A program made the position numbers and the translations under genes. Below are positions 37,801 through 48,361 of a DNA stretch of 64,000 bases, piece by piece. The stretch covers positions 14,812,010 to 14,876,009 of the forward strand of contig CM067515.1 in assembly GCA_034509495.1 (NCBI GenBank), given 5' to 3'. Position 1 is the stretch's first letter. Each line of letters opens with the position of its first letter. The notes below the pieces were generated by a model. The model ran no database searches. It saw only the letters and a list, made by a program, of their open reading frames with translations, and was not told where the DNA came from. The DNA comes from Acestrorhynchus altus. Taxonomy: Eukaryota; Chordata; Actinopteri; Characiformes; Acestrorhynchidae.

Positions 37801-39397
37801 GCCTTGTGACTGGAAGGTTGCCGGTTTGATTCCCTGAACACAACTTAAATGCCCTTGAAATTAACTCTCCAACTGCTCCCTGGGTGCCATTGGTAGGGCT
37901 GCCCACCACTCCCACAGTTCACTAGTGTGTGTCTGTGTCACTGCGTGGATGGGTTAATGCGGAGGACAAATTTCCCTGTGTACAGCACAGTGGATCTATA
38001 TGCATGTTTATTTTATGTTTATGTACAATTCCCCGGGGCTTTGAAGAATTAACTGAGACATGGTCCAAATACCTCAAGGATTCGGCATCACTAAATTCTC
38101 ACACTATCTAAGCAGTCCTGTTCAGTTTAAGTTCCTGTTTCTTTAAATAATAATGAGCCACTTGTCCCCCAGCTGCCCTCTCACCCTTTTGTTTACTCAC
38201 CTGCTCACACACATTTGTATTTTTTTCCTCATTTGTAACTGTATGCACTTTCTAGCTAACCTTTACTTCACCTTGAGTTCATCTCTTTCACACACACACA
38301 ACATTCACTGGGTTGTCAGTTTCAGTTTATGGATGAATACATATGGCCAAGCACTGTAAAACTGAGTTTTTCATACTATGTCCCCTTTGAAACAAAGTGA
38401 TCTTTCTGTGCAGATGTCAAGGCAAGAATACCTGCAGTGTGTCTGCTTCAAACAGTATCTTTTCTGACCCCTGTCCCAATATCTACAAGTACCTGAGCAT
38501 TGAGTATTCCTGTGCAGCTGCTTGTGAGTTTCATTAAACTGTTAATGTCAAATGTTTTTGTCCTTTACAGTAAAAACATAAAGTAGTGTAATGTTAAACG
38601 TAATGTGAAATGTTTGACACAACATCTTTCATAATGCTGGGACAGTGGATACAAACGTAACAGTTGTTTGGTTCCTCTTTACTTATAGGATCGATATTAT
38701 AGGAAATTCCAATATGTGGGATATACCAATGTGTGTGGTTGGTCATATGCCATTGTCAGCAGAGCTAGGTTGCTTCTAATCCCTGTTACTAGGGGACAAC
38801 AATGTGACGATATAAGACAGGTTATATTCTGTCAAATACCAACATTTATCATATTTGTACACTTTCTTGTGGTATGTAAAAGATTACGTGTAAAAAGGTA
38901 CTGTTAATCCAAAATGTAAAAATATTTACAACCATTGAAACTGTCAGTTTATAAATGATACACAGCTTTCCTATGTTTTAATATGAATTAATTTCATAAG
39001 CACATTTTCAAAGCTAAATTAATAGTTTTAAGAAAATGTGTCAGTGATTACAAATGGAAGCTTCATTAAAGCCTGACACTAGAAAAGGCCATCCCTGAAA
39101 ATGTAGTGTAGACTTGACATTGAAATCGAATGTATTCAAAATTGTAACATGAAAGCATGTTTGAAAACCAAACCTGTTTCAGGACAAAATAAAACCATTT
39201 TAAAAAACTTAATACCATAAAACCTTGATACCCAAGCCTCAAGCAGTATGTACCTAAAGTGAAGTATGGTGGTTACCGTACAGTGTATAAAAACAGTAAA
39301 TACAGCAACTTCACCTTCAGTTACTATATAACATGCACACATATGGAACTACACATTGTTTCTTTGTATTAATGACGTCCCTTCTGTTTCCTCAGAA
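32768..39397 (+). CDS. L-rhamnose-binding lectin 1 (three SUEL domains, first broken)
   Basis: Secreted lectin of the fish rhamnose-binding type, a family that binds L-rhamnose/D-galactose on microbial and egg surfaces. Signal-peptide exons 32768-32798 and 33890-33919 encode MFTLELPLLALLVAGLHVSA. Domain 1: 34181-34225, 34323-34447, 34840-34943. Domain 2: 35047-35091, 35764-35899, 36315-36436. Domain 3: 37423-37467, 37567-37702, 38414-38523. Domains 2 and 3 keep the family signatures ANYGR and the eight cysteines; domain 3 has DPC while domain 2 has NPC. The domain 1 middle exon has in-frame stops and a net 11-base loss. The frame stays open only if domain 1 is skipped (exon 33919 to exon 35047, both phase 1), giving 218 residues. 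The final stop TAA forms across the last splice (T38523 + AA39396-39397). It is either a two-domain gene or a decaying one. Confidence 0.8.
33539..33576. repeat. (GT)n microsatellite with G-run
   Basis: GT repeats ending in a nine-base G tract, in RBL1 intron 1. Confidence 0.95.
34323..34447 (+). pseudogene. Broken middle exon of RBL1 domain 1
   Basis: Aligns with the 136-base middle exons of the other domains but is 125 bases. In the phase fixed by the neighbouring exon it has TGA as its fourth codon and a TAA after GANYGRTNT; a base missing near TTTCTGGGCGACC then shifts the frame. Flanking exons 34181-34225 and 34840-34943 remain intact, with normal splice sites. Confidence 0.85.
34705..34799. 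repeat. Long (TC)n polypyrimidine tract
   Basis: About 95 bases of nearly pure CT repeat, ending 41 bases before the acceptor of RBL1 exon 34840-34943. On the minus strand it is an AG run that opens a spurious Glu-Arg frame. Confidence 0.97.
35047..36436 (+). other. RBL1 SUEL lectin domain 2
   Basis: Three exons (45, 136, 122 bp). Starts ETSVTCEGSTAVLKCG; the middle exon holds QSANYGRTISTMCSAGRPAS; the last starts CDAKTTCSVSASNSVF and reads SNPC rather than SDPC at the DPC motif. A short tail, ETMYTLTG, links it to domain 3. Confidence 0.9.
37423..38523 (+). other. RBL1 SUEL lectin domain 3
   Basis: Three exons (45, 136, 110 bp). Starts ETSVTCEGNTAVLTCG; the middle exon has RANYGRTDFAICSAGRP; the last reads CQGKNTCSVSASNSIF, then SDPCPNIYKYLSIEYSC. 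The YGR and DPC motifs are both intact. A SINE sits in the second intron. Confidence 0.9.
37785..37995 (+). mobile_element. tRNA-derived SINE in RBL1 intron
   Basis: Starts GTGGTTAGGGAACTGGCCTT (box A-like), then GGTTGCCGGTTTGATTCCC (box B), then body text AACTGCTCCCTGGGTGCCAT and GGATGGGTTAATGCGGAGGA. I recognise the last two as the body of a common otophysan SINE. Same orientation as the gene. Confidence 0.8.
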
Positions 39398-39480
39398 TAT
39401 CTTCATGGTGGACTTCTGCTCATTGTCTTCAGTTTCTATAACCTGAAACTGCATCAGAATAATTAAACAAAATTGCATCA
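39396..39480 (+). other. RBL1 terminal exon (stop and 3' UTR)
   Basis: Acceptor CTCAG at 39391-39395; the first two bases AA complete the TAA stop. Candidate polyadenylation signal ATTAAA at 39462-39467, followed by AAATTGCATCACAGTATTTT, which is conserved at RBL2 and RBL3. Confidence 0.7.
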
Positions 39481-40184
39481 CAGTATTTTTGTTTAGGTCT
39501 TGTCATTTCTAATTTTAGTCCATTTCTGTTCTGAGATTTTTTATTTTAAAAGCTGGGATTTTTTCACAAGAAACTGAAATACAGAAATACAGTTACCCCG
39601 TAACCTCCAGTCAGTTAAAAGTGATCATTCCGTGTCATTCTGATTTGATTCCCACTTGGTTTTATTAGACATCCTGCCTCCTTCATGCACATGATGAACA
39701 CAAAGTTCAGACCCTGTTCTCAGCATATGATTATGATACAGGAGTCTGTATGGCTGTAAGAGGGAGGAACTGCTAAGAAATCAGGCTGGAGGTTAGGTAA
39801 GTTCTTGTGCTAGAAGCACAGACCCCATTTGATAATTGGAGGTAGGACTGAGAGATATGAATTATAGCTGAACATAGATATGAACATGGGTGGCCTGAGA
39901 CACAAGTGTCTTTTAAAGATAAGGCCTGGCATACTGGCAATAAAAGAGGCAGAGTAGCTGACCAATTCAAAAATACTTCTCACTGCTAAGAGATGTTTTA
40001 TAAAATTCAAGGATTAATTAACGAATAATGAACCAACCATTCAGATGCCTGAAGACCCAAACAGAAGATTGTGGAGAATTTGTGGAGAAACACTATTCAT
40101 ATGATCGCTAGGAGTCAGAATCATTGACTTGACATCAATTAATAATTATAATAAAAAGGTGTTATAAACAAATGATAGGAATTC

Positions 40185-40690
40185 ATACAGTGGGGCAAAA
40201 AAGTATTTAGCCAAACACTGATTTTGGAAGTTCTCCTAATTATAAAGATGAGAAAGGTCTGTAATTTTCATCATAGGAACACTTCAACTATGAGAACACT
40301 TCAACAAAATGAGAAAAAAATCCAGGAAATAACACTGTAGGATAGTCAATACTTGGTAACATAAGCTTTGTTGATGGAGGTCAAACATTTCCTGTAAGTC
40401 TTCACTAGGTTTGCACACAACTTAGCTGGTATTTTGGCCCATTCCTCCATGCAGATCTCCTCTAGAGCAGTGATGTTTTGGGGCTGTCACTGGGCAACAC
40501 GAACTTTCAACTCCCTCCACACATTGTCAATGGGATTGAGGTCTGGAGACTGGCTAGGCTACATCAGGACCTTGAAATGCTTTTTAGAGAGCAACTCCTG
40601 TTGCTCCTGTTGCTCTATGTGTTTGGGATCATTGTCATGCTGTAAGACACAGCCACATTCCATCTTCAATGCTCTCACCATAATTTCCAA
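40185..40690 (-). mobile_element. Truncated Tc1-like element
   Basis: The outer end is TACAGTGGGGCAAAAAAGTA. The minus strand encodes a transposase C-terminal half: QHDNDPKH (near 40640-40617) and SQSPDLNPIDNVWRELK (near 40550-40520), with a stop between them. The 5' half is missing; the element runs into the LINE at 40745. Confidence 0.85.
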
Positions 40691-40744
40691 ATAAAATCTT
40701 TAAAAATCCTACAATGGAATTTCCTGGACTTTTGTCTCTCTCAA

Positions 40745-43225
40745 CTCTTTTTACAGAGCATATATATCCAGAGTGACTTACAAAAGTGCTTTGCTGTTTA
40801 CTTAGAATATCCTCAGCTAGTAGACAAGGCTGGTATCTAGAGATTCTGCATTCCGTTTAGGCCATGTTGAAACAAAAGTCTTTATGGAGTTAAATACTCC
40901 TGAAACAGATGAGTCTTCAGTCTGCGTTTGAAGAGAGTGAGGGACTCGGCTGCTCGGACTCTCAGGGGAAGTTCGTTCCACCATTTTGGTACCAGAACAG
41001 AAAAGAGTCTGGATGCATGTTTACCTTGCATCTTGAGGGATGGTGGGTCAAGCCGAGCTGTACTTGAAGCTCGAAGGGCTCTTGGTGCAGCTCGAGTTTT
41101 GACCATTGCCATCATGAATGGAGGGGCTGGTCCGTTTTTGGCTTTGTAGGTCAGCATCAAGGTTTTGAATCTGATGTTCAGCTACAAGGAGCCAATGAAG
41201 GGAACGCAGCAGAGGAGTTATGTGACTGAATTTAGGAACATTGAAGACGAGCCGCGCTGCTGCATTCTGGATAAGTTGCAATGGTCTGATGGTCCTCATA
41301 GGAAGTCCAGCCAGTAGGGAGTTGCAGTAGTCTAGTCTTGAGATGAAAAGAGACTGAACAAGCACCTGAGTGGCCTCTCTAGACAGAAAAGTTTGAATTC
41401 TCCTGATGTTATAAAGGAGAAATCTGCAGGACAGAGTCAGGTTTGCAACATGACCTGTGAACGATAACTGGTCATCCACTACTACACCAAGGCTCCGTGC
41501 TTCAGTAGATGGAGTGACCAGTGAGTTCTCAAGGGAAATGGTAAGGTCAGGGTGAGGACCAGTGCTTCCAGGAATGAATAGCAGTTCAGTCTTGCTGGGG
41601 TTGAGTTTCAGGTGATGGGCTGCCATCCATGATGAGACATCAGAGAGGCAAGCTGAGATCCGGGATGAGACCTGGGTGTCAGAGGGTGGGAAATGATGAG
41701 TTGAGTGTCATCAGCATAGCAGTGGTAAGTAAAACCATGAGAAGATATTACTTTACCAAGAGAAGTAGTGTAGAGAGAAAAGAGAAGAGGACCAAGGACT
41801 GACCCTTGTGGAACACCGGTGGATAGTCTGCGTGGAGATGATGTGGCTCCCTGCCATGTGACCTGGTAAGAACGCTCTTCCAGGTATGATGCAAACCATT
41901 GTAATGCAGAACCAGTGATTCCAAGGCTACCAAGGATTGACAGGAGGATCTTGTGATCTACTGTATGAAAGGCTGCAGAGAGATCGAGGAGAATTACAAC
42001 AGAGGATAGTTTGGCTGATCTAGCAGCATGGAGTTTCTCAGTGACCGCAATGAGAGCAGTCTCTGTTGAGTGTGCCGGTTTGAGGCCAGATTGGTTTGGA
42101 TCCTGTAAATTGTTTTGGTTGAGAAAGAGCGATAGCTGATTGTAGACAGATCGTTCAAGGATTTCAGAGAGGAAGGAGAGTCTGGTCTATAATTGCTAAT
42201 GTTTGAACCAACAAGAGTTGGCTTTTTCAAAATCGGGACCACTCTGGCAGCTTTGAAAGTAGATGGAACATGACCGGATGACAGTGAGCTGTTTATGATA
42301 AAGGTAATGAAAGGAAGAAGGTCATGAGCAATAGTCTGGAATAGAGAGGAAGGGATAGGGTCAAGAGGACAGGTGGTTGGATTGTTGGATGTGAGAAGAT
42401 GAAGGATGTCAGCTGTGGAAAGTGGAGAGAAAGAGGAAAGACATGCAGGAGGACAAGGGTGTCTGGTGGGAGGAGTAGAGGTTGGTGGAAGGGAGGGTGG
42501 GAAGGATTGGCAGATCTTGTGAACCTTTTCTTCAAAGAAGGTGACAAAATCTTCTGGGGTGAGGGTGGTTGGAGCAGGGGGGTAGGAGGGTTTAGGAGAG
42601 AAGAGAAGACAGAGAAGAGCTTGCGTGGATCAGATGCCGATGCTTCCAGTCTCTCCTTGTAAAAGGATGATTTTGCAGTGGTTACTTCCACTGAAAATCG
42701 TGAAAGGAGAGCCCGGTAAGCAGCAAGAGCTGATTCCTGTTGCGTTTTTCTCCACTTTCTTTCAGCTAATCTCAACTGTCTTCAGTTGTTGCGCAGAACC
42801 TCTGTCAACCACGGGGAAGGTCTGGAGGTTCTTGCAGGTCTTTGAGAGAGAGGACAGAGAAGGTTGACTGAAGAGGAGTTGGATGAAAGGAAAGTGCTTA
42901 TAGCAGTTTCCAGTGGAAGGGAGGAGAAGGAATCAGGATGTGGAAGGGTTGTTAGAATAGTGAAGGTAAGAGAAGATAGGGAGAGAGTGTGGAGGTTACG
43001 ATGAAGGGTGGAAGAAGTTGGGGGGACAGCATGTGGAAAAGAAGGGAGGGAGAGCATGAAGGACATGAAGAGATGGTCAGAAAGGTCAAGGGGAGTAACT
43101 GTCAGATCCAAGGCAGGGACAGGTCTGCTAAAGATTAGATCCAATGTGTTGCCTGCCCTGAGCGTTGGACCAGACTGGTTAAAGGTGAGGTCAAAAGAAG
43201 ATAGAAGTTGGAGGAGACATGATGA
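40745..43225 (-). mobile_element. 5'-truncated non-LTR retrotransposon (LINE), L2/CR1-like
   Basis: Minus-strand coding text. The last part of the endonuclease domain is near 43144 (LDLTVTPLDLSDHLFMSF). Reverse transcriptase blocks follow at 42242 (VPILKKPTLVGSNISNYRPD), the catalytic HCYADDTQLI near 41725-41696, HHLKLNPSKTELLFIPGS near 41620, and a C-terminal part at 41160-40882 (PKWWNELPLRV). Frameshifts break it into separate open pieces (43144-42782, 42775-42293, 42242-41994, 41626-41048, 41160-40882). It is not intact. The low-coordinate end shares CCAGAGTGACTTACAAAAGT with 63884-63955. Confidence 0.88.
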
Positions 43226-43238
43226 CTATATATATATA

Positions 43239-43693
43239 TATATTGGAGCAGCCTGGTGGCCAATCTTCATTAACTGCACATTGCACCAGTAAGAGCAGAG
43301 TGTGAAGGTTCAATTAGCAGGTAAGAGCACAGTTTTGCTCAAAATATTGCAATGCACACAACATTATGGGTGACATACCAGAGTTCAAAAGAGGACAAAT
43401 TGCTGGTGCATCTGTGACCAAGACAGCAAGTCTTTGTGATGTATCAAGAGCCAAGGTATCCAGGGTAATGTCAGCGTAACACCAAGAATTATGGACCACA
43501 TCCAACAGGATTAACTGTGGATGCAAGAGGAAGCTGTCTGAAAGGGATGTTTACGTGCTAATCCAAAAAATGTCATTCCCAAGACTAATTGACGCTGTAT
43601 TGGCCACAAAAGGAGGCCCTAGTACACCATACTAATAAATTATTGTGGTCTAAAACCAGTTTCAGTTTTCAGTTTCATTGTCCAACCACTGTA
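43239..43693 (+). mobile_element. Internally deleted Tc1-like element
   Basis: The left part has GGTTCAATTAGCAGGTAAGA and transposase start text (GAGTTCAAAAGAGGACAAAT). It jumps near 43567 to transposase end text (ATGTCATTCCCAAGACTAAT, GCTGTATTGGCCACAAAAGG) and the right terminus TTTCATTGTCCAACCACTGT. The catalytic centre is absent. Confidence 0.75.
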
Positions 43694-44345
43694 TGTATAT
43701 AAGTATTCACAGCCTTTGCTAATAATTTGTTGAAGCACCTTTGACTGCAAATATAGCCTCAAGTATTGTTGAGTATAAGGCTACAAGCTTGGCACACTTG
43801 TTTTTGGGAAGTTTCTCCCAAATCTTCTTTGCAGAACCTCTCAAGCTCCATCAGATGTGATGGGGAACATCAGTGCACAGCCATTTTTAGATATCTTCAG
43901 AAATGTACAATCTGGTTCAAGTCTGGGCTCCGGCTAGGCCACTGAAGGACCTTCACAGAGTTGTCGAAAAGCTACTCCTTTGTTATCTTGGCTGTGGGTC
44001 GGAAGATAAACCATCATCCCGGTCTGAAGTCCAGAGCATACTTGAGCAAGTTATCATCAAGGATGTCTCTGTATATCACTCCTCCTACCACAATCTCTCA
44101 GTTTGGCTGGGTGGCCAGCTCTATGAAGAGTTATGGTGGTTCCAAACTTTTTCCATCTAGGTATGATGGAGACCACTGTGGTCATTGGGACCTTCAACGA
44201 AGCAGATTTTTTCTGTACCCTTCCCCAGATCTGTGTCTCGATACAATCATTCACAGAACAGCATTCTTGCAATGTGTCCAATCTAATGTTCAAGGTATGG
44301 CATGTTCACATACAGTTCTACTGTTACAGGTTTACATAAATTTTT
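43694..44345 (-). mobile_element. Tc1-like element remnant, salmonid type
   Basis: Minus-strand transposase. The helix-turn-helix region is near 44230-44100 (KVPMTTVVSIIPRWKKFGTT, then HRAGHPAKLRDCGRR); the C-terminal text is near 43830 (GAGAGGTTCTGCAAAGAAGA read on the minus strand). The middle is deleted. It directly abuts the element at 43239-43693. Confidence 0.75.
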
Positions 44346-44970
44346 ATTGATCTCACCTAATTGTTCTGCTGCCTTCATTATCTTTGTCTAATCCCCAGGC
44401 AACATGTCTGCAGTGTGGGTCAGATGGTTGTAGTTTAGGGGAAGCATGGGCTTGCTGAGCAAGTCTTTATAGGACTACTAAAATGTCTGGATAATTTACC
44501 TAATCTGGAATTGGGTAGATGAGTCTTTAAAAGAGTGCAAAGTTGGTAATTTTTTAAAATCTATTTAAAATCTATAGTCACTAATGCAGTGACATGTTTA
44601 TTGTACTATTTAAAGAGGATAAAGCAGTAGAAATCTTCATATTTTATGTTAATGTTAATTGTACTTTGTGGTTTGAGCCATCATGTAAAAAAAAAAAATC
44701 TGCTTAACTTTTGGGTCATGAATGTTTATTGTGGTGTCACAAAACATTAAAATTTCACTTATGTATAGATTAACATGTGACTAACTTGAAGCCAAAGATA
44801 GATGGAAAGAGAGAGACAGACTTTATAATTAGAGGGACCACTGCAAAAATGATAAATGCACACAATGAGCAAAACTGGGAATTTCCCCATGTACTTGTCT
44901 TGTGCTTTTTCAATATGTTCTGTAAATAAAACTGTTTCATGATCCCGGAAATTGTTCCGTGATTGTTTTC

Positions 44971-44977
44971 TATAAAT
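44971..44977 (+). promoter_or_regulatory. RBL2 TATA box
   Basis: TATAAAT lies 70 bases before the RBL2 ATG within TTTTCTATAAATACAG. Confidence 0.7.
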
Positions 44978-45040
44978 ACAGAAATTCTGAGTTGGTGGTA
45001 ACACTTGGAACACCAAGCCTTTAATCTCTCTGGCAACACA

Positions 45041-48000
45041 ATGTTCTCCCTGGAGCTTCCTCTACTCACTCGTAAGTTCAGTCTATTCTGAATTTGAAAT
45101 ACCTGGTGTGTGATGTGAACATATCTGTTGTGCCTCAACAAAAGGAACAATTTACAAAACCAAATTGTAACAAAACTGAACAGTGTTAATTGTTTTTTGC
45201 ATTACCATTTCCTTGGTCCTTGAATTATATTTTGAATAATACAGTCTTTCTTAACCCTGCTTGTGAATACCCCATGCACTGCACATTTTACTGCTTTCAG
45301 CTCCCAACACACCTAAAGTTAGTTAATATGAATGAAACCTTTAGAATCAGGGTTATGAACAGTTTGGCATGGGTCAGTGTTGAGGAAGGTTCTGATAAGG
45401 AATATAAAAAGCATTTGTTTGTTTTTCAGTGCTGGTTGCAGCTCATGGTTTGCTCATTTCTGCAGGTAAATTATAGAAAAGAACTCATCTGCATCTAAAT
45501 GTTATACATTTTAAAATTGTTTATATATGTTGTAATTGTTTTATATTAGTATCAAATTAAAACTTGCTGGTGACTCCAGTGACAAGTTTTGTGTTGATTA
45601 CATTTTTTGTACCAACAAAATATAAAATAGGCAAATGAAACTACAGTGTACAGTATAAGGCATATTATTTTATTATGAAGGGGATTTAAATCATTTTGAT
45701 TAATTTTCCTGAAGAGACAGTTTACACCTAATTTTAACATACATTTTGTAACTGTAAAAAAATTAGAATACTGTGAAAATGTATGTGTGATATTATTAAA
45801 CATACATAAGAATGTAACATAACACAACTAAATAAACATAAACATACATTAGTCCATAAAAATGACTGGTACTGTAAAACTTTCCATTCAAAGTTCCTGC
45901 CTAGTTATATACTCACTGAATTGGACTATATTCATAAATCACAATTAGAATTCAGAAATCTTTTATCTGTCACTGTCAACTGTACGATTTACAAACTCAT
46001 TTACTGATGCTTAATGAAATCCATATAATTATGCATTTTCAGACACTGGACTGAGAAGTGTGAATTCTGCTCTTTGGTCCTACAGAGAGCATTAGGAGTG
46101 GGGTGTTACCCACTACATTATACAAATATGAACATGAGGTTTTACTTACATGATATCAGAACATTATTCTGTTTTCTGCAGAGACCAGTGTGACCTGTGA
46201 AGGCAGTACTGCTGTTCTAAAATGTGGTTTGTACACCTCTTTTGACCCCCTCCACATCATATTTCCAAGGACACATGTTTCAGCTGTAAATTGGCATTCA
46301 AAGAACCTTGAGTAATAATGAAGCACTTTAACTGGAATGATGTTCTCTGCACTCTGATTATGATATTCCTGATTGTAGGAGCTGGTATTTTAAAAATCCA
46401 AAGTGCTAACTATGGTAGAACCGACTCCAACACATGTTCTGCTGGACGACCCACCTGTGAAATCATCAAAACTAACTGCTACGCCACCAACACGCTTGCT
46501 GAAGTTCAGAAAAGGTCAGTTCAGCTGCATTTTAATGTTAAGCCTGGAACTTTATTATAACCATTTAAAGGTGATCTATTCAACTCCTTGAATTGTTGAA
46601 TGAACTTCACACACAAAAACATTGTAAGAAACATTAGTATTGTAGGAGACCAGGCTCTCTGGCTCCCCAAATATGTGCACAAGCTCTCAAATGTGAGTTT
46701 TTAATACGTCCCCTGAAAGCTGTTCTATCTCTGCAGATGTGAGAGCCAAACGACCTGCAGTGTCTCTGCTTCAAACAGTGTCTTCTCTGACCCCTGTGTC
46801 TATACCTACAAGTACCTGAGCATTCAATATTCCTGTGTAGAAACAAGTAAGGGATTACAAATGGAACATTGCTCTGTGTGGAACATAAGGTGTGAGAAAT
46901 CCTTTGGTTTGAGTGATCTGAACTTATTAAACATACATGAGAATGTAATTTAACATACCTAAATAAACATAAGCATATATTAGTTGATAAAAATGACTGG
47001 TACTGTAACACTTTCCATTCAAAGATCCTGCCTAGTTATATACTCACTAAATTGGACTATATTCATAAATCATAATTAGAATTCAGAATTTCTCAATCTT
47101 TTATCTGTCACTGTCAACTGTATGATTAACAAACTCATTTACTGATGCTTAATGAAATCCATATAATTATGCATTTTCAGACACTGGACTGAGAAGTGTG
47201 AATTCTGCTCTTTGGTCCTACAGAGAGCATTAGGAGTGGGGTGTTACCCACTACATTATACAAATATGAACATGAGGTTTTACTTACATGATATCAGAAC
47301 ATTATTCTGTTTTCTGCAGAGACCAGTGTGACCTGTGAAGGCGGTATTGCTGTTCTAAAATGTGGTTTGTACACCTCTTTTGAGACATGTTTCAGCTGTA
47401 AATTGGCATTCAAAGAACCTTGAGTAATAATGAAGCACTTTAACTGGAATGATGTTCTCTGCACTCTGATTATGATATTCCTGATTGTAGGAGCTGGTAT
47501 TTTAAAAATCCAAAGTGCTAACTATGGTAGAACCGACTCCAACACGTGTTCTGCTGGACGACCCACCTGTGAAATCACCAAAACGAACTGCTATGCCACC
47601 AACACGGTAGCTCTGCTTCAGAAAAGGTCAGTTCAGCTACATGTTATTAAAATCAATGAAATGTGATGTAGTAAACTCATCTTTTACAAGTAGAGACAGT
47701 TCCCAGGATCTTAACTGCCTGACAAATTTTGGACATGATACCTCAACAATTCAGCAACCCCCTCAGAGCCTTTTTCATTACTCCTCTATATCTACACAAT
47801 TTTCAGACTTATTCTCATTTGTACCTGTTTGCACTCACTAGCTAATATTTACTTTACCTTTTCTTCATCTCTCACACCTGAAACTCATTGTCTTCAGTTT
47901 GAGATGTTAGACATTCTAAGTTCCCAAACAAATGTGCACAAATGCTGAAAAGTTGGTTTCATATGTCCTGTTTAAACAGTATTCTCTCTCTGCAGCTGTG

Positions 48001-48104
48001 ATGGCAGGACTACCTGCAGTATCTCTGCTTCAAACAGTGTCTTCTCTGACCCCTGTCTCTATACCTACAAGTACCTGAGCATTCAATATTCCTGTATAGC
48101 CTAA
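45041..48104 (+). CDS. L-rhamnose-binding lectin 2 (two SUEL domains)
   Basis: Probable secreted rhamnose/galactose-binding lectin. Exons: 45041-45071, 45430-45465 (signal peptide MFSLELPLLTLLVAAHGLLI, then SA), domain 1 at 46182-46226, 46379-46514, 46737-46846, domain 2 at 47320-47364, 47491-47626, 47996-48104. They total 648 nt, 215 residues, one open frame, stop TAA at 48102-48104. Both domains have SANYGRTDSNTCSAGRP, SASNSVFSDPC and YKYLSIQYSC. Each carries an extra cysteine after GRPT (GRPTCEI), absent from RBL1 and RBL3. A donor (T|GTGAGT) just after the stop leads to a 3' UTR exon at 50541. Domain 2 with its flanking intron is a near-copy of domain 1. A Tc1 element lies inside the 3' UTR intron. 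Confidence 0.93.
45790..47640. repeat. Tandem duplication of about 1.14 kb within RBL2
   Basis: Unit 1 (about 45790-46930) and unit 2 (about 46930-47640) align with an offset of 1138 bases. The stretch from ATGCTTAATGAAATCCATAT to the acceptor, about 170 bases of intron, reads the same in both. Unit 2 lacks a few dozen bases within the intron after the first domain exon. Confidence 0.9.
46182..46846 (+). other. RBL2 SUEL lectin domain 1
   Basis: Starts ETSVTCEGSTAVLKCG. The third exon reads CESQTTCSVSASNSVFSDPC, then VYTYKYLSIQYSCVET. The YGR and DPC sugar-binding motifs are present; there are nine cysteines instead of the usual eight. Confidence 0.9.
47320..48104 (+). other. RBL2 SUEL lectin domain 2
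   Basis: Starts with the residue completed across the splice, then TSVTCEGGIAVLKCG. The middle exon differs from domain 1 mainly at its end (TNTVALLQKR against TNTLAEVQKR). The third exon reads CDGRTTCSISASNSVFSDPC and ends SCIA, then stop. Confidence 0.9.
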
Positions 48105-48361
48105 TGTGAGTGTCCTTTACTCATCCTCTGATTTCACACTTCTCTGGACAGAGTTTCCCAAGAGCTTCATAACTTTATTCAGAACATTTATTAATGATTT
48201 AATCACAAAGTAGCCCTATTTTGCTTACAGTTTATCACATAATAACCATGGAGTGCTAATTGCTCTAAAAAGTGCTCCAAATCTGGTAACAATGCTACAG
48301 TTTCTGATACTTATGTTCATAATGACCTTACATGTGCTGATTTATTCATGTACTGTATCTA

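Noticed and set aside
41048..43144. Several open frames of 60-190 residues, some on the + strand
   Set aside because: The minus-strand ones are pieces of one decayed LINE; the + strand ones are their antisense shadows, not host genes.
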